DNA of 64,000 bases, taken from assembly GCF_034190915.1 (NCBI RefSeq), contig NW_026947485.1, positions 33,369,519 through 33,433,518 on the forward strand, in the 5' to 3' direction. The DNA is from Cavia porcellus. Taxonomy: Eukaryota; Chordata; Mammalia; Rodentia; Caviidae. This document shows positions 63,029 to 64,000 of the stretch, piece after piece (positions within the stretch are counted from its first letter, which is position 1; each line of letters starts with the position of its first letter). The notes under the pieces were generated by a model that was given only the letters and a program-made list of their open reading frames with translations, did no database searches and had not been told where the DNA came from. Both the position numbers and the translations under genes were made by a program.

Positions 63029-63149
63029 TACAAAAGAAAAAGAAAGAGAAAGAGAAGGAGAAGCAGAAGCAGAAGCAGAAGCAAGTAGGCAAACATACAA
63101 GCATGCAAGCAAGCCAGAAAGATAGGAAGGAAGGAAAAGACAGAAAGAA

Positions 63150-63209
<60 letters not shown>

Positions 63210-63255
63210 GCGAAAGAAAGAAAGAGCTGTCCCAGAATAAGGGAAAAGGAGAAAA
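63029..63255 (+). repeat. Long purine tract with a (GAAA)n core
   Basis: The + strand is almost all purine, with GAGAAGCAGAAGC-type repeats followed by some 20 GAAA units at 63142-63225. It begins next to a worn SINE-like end ('gcccagtactacaaaag' near 63020), so it may have grown from a poly(A) tail. Confidence 0.93.
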
Positions 63256-63474
63256 AGCAGAAATGCATTTCCATAGGTTTTTTTTTAAAATTTGGCTCCC
63301 AGTTGTCCTATTAATTACTTTGAGTCCTTAGATAATTGCTGCATAGATTCTGTTCAAAACTTGCACTTGTAATGAATGCAAAAAAAATCCAGCAGCATGT
63401 ACTTATTCCTTTGAACAAGATCCAAACTAAAACAACATAATTCTTTCTAATTCTCTATTATTATAGGTTTTTAA

Positions 63475-63715
63475 AAAGTTAGTACTTGCTTACCATGTGG
63501 TAAATGCTATGCTAAACATATTGTAAGCATGATTTACATATAAAAACAAGCACTTGGAGTAATTATTATTATTATTATCATCCTTTTAAAAATGGAGAAA
63601 CAAGCTTATAGGGGTTAAGTGCTCATAATCACCCAACTAGAAAACTAAGTATAAGCCCAGGTTGGACCAGAGCCAAATTTTGAATCACTGTACAGTATAG
63701 CCATAACCAGCTTTG
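63475..63715 (-). mobile_element. MIR fossil, antisense
   Basis: 'ttgcttaccatgtggtaaat', 'aatggagaaacaagcttata', 'aagtataagcccaggttgg' and an ATT trinucleotide stretch at 63561-63578. Confidence 0.7.
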
Positions 63716-64000
63716 TCACGCTACCTTAGCTGGGCTACAGCTGCAAACAATTAGATTATAGATATGGATCAGGCAGTAGTCATCTCTGAAACCCATGTTT
63801 TTCTAGCTTTCAGCATTGATTAGGTCAGGTTGAAAGATGTACTTATGCAGAAGGCAGGTTGCGATTTAATATTGCTTTGTGTTGGTTATTGGGCAGGTGT
63901 TTATTTAAAGGAAGTGGAAACAGGTGTGTGGGCCTTGATTCAATTACACGATGGAGGGGAACACACTGATCCATGGCCATTTTCAAGGAGAGATGCTGAT

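Overview
The window is a piece of a non-murid rodent genome. B1 (7SL-derived) SINEs carrying the internal ~29-bp duplication, tRNA-headed ID-type SINEs, B1+ID dimers, L1, L2, MIR and Tigger fossils together fit a rodent. A hystricognath or a squirrel-related lineage is possible, but I cannot fix the species. The DNA is AT-rich and mostly intronic or intergenic. I see no prokaryotic feature, no CRISPR array and no new multi-gene system.

One protein-coding gene is recognised: the 3' half of ITPRID1 (formerly CCDC129) on the + strand. Five coding exons lie at 40945-41027, 41456-42697, 57394-57521, 58384-58495 and 58944-59120, and an ATTAAA polyadenylation signal is at 59377. All joins are phase-consistent, have GT/AG borders, and encode the last ~580 residues. 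The N-terminal IP3-receptor-binding exons were not found in 1-40944, so that stretch is probably upstream intron of the same gene. Compared with the human protein as I remember it, the last exon stops about 45 codons early, and the former reading frame is still legible in the 3' UTR.

The outstanding mobile element is a nearly intact, full-length L1 of about 7.28 kb (47329-54608, minus strand). It sits antisense in the 14.7-kb ITPRID1 intron between a perfect 16-bp target-site duplication. It has an intact 1278-codon ORF2, an ORF1 broken by one in-frame stop, a 3' UTR of ~1.2 kb and a 5' UTR built of tandem 261-bp monomers.

Layout: 1-11.5 kb is AT-rich DNA with scattered MIR, L2, Tigger and SINE fossils. 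11.5-21.3 kb is a nest of L1s, with a decayed younger L1 inside older L1 sequence. 21.3-24.5 kb holds SINE dimers, an L1 3' end and a Tigger-like fossil. 24.5-30.5 kb is comparatively repeat-poor. 30.5-40.9 kb holds SINEs, L1 tails, a Tigger fossil and microsatellites. 40.9-59.4 kb is ITPRID1 with the young L1. 59.4-64 kb is downstream intergenic DNA with MIR fossils and a long GAAA tract.
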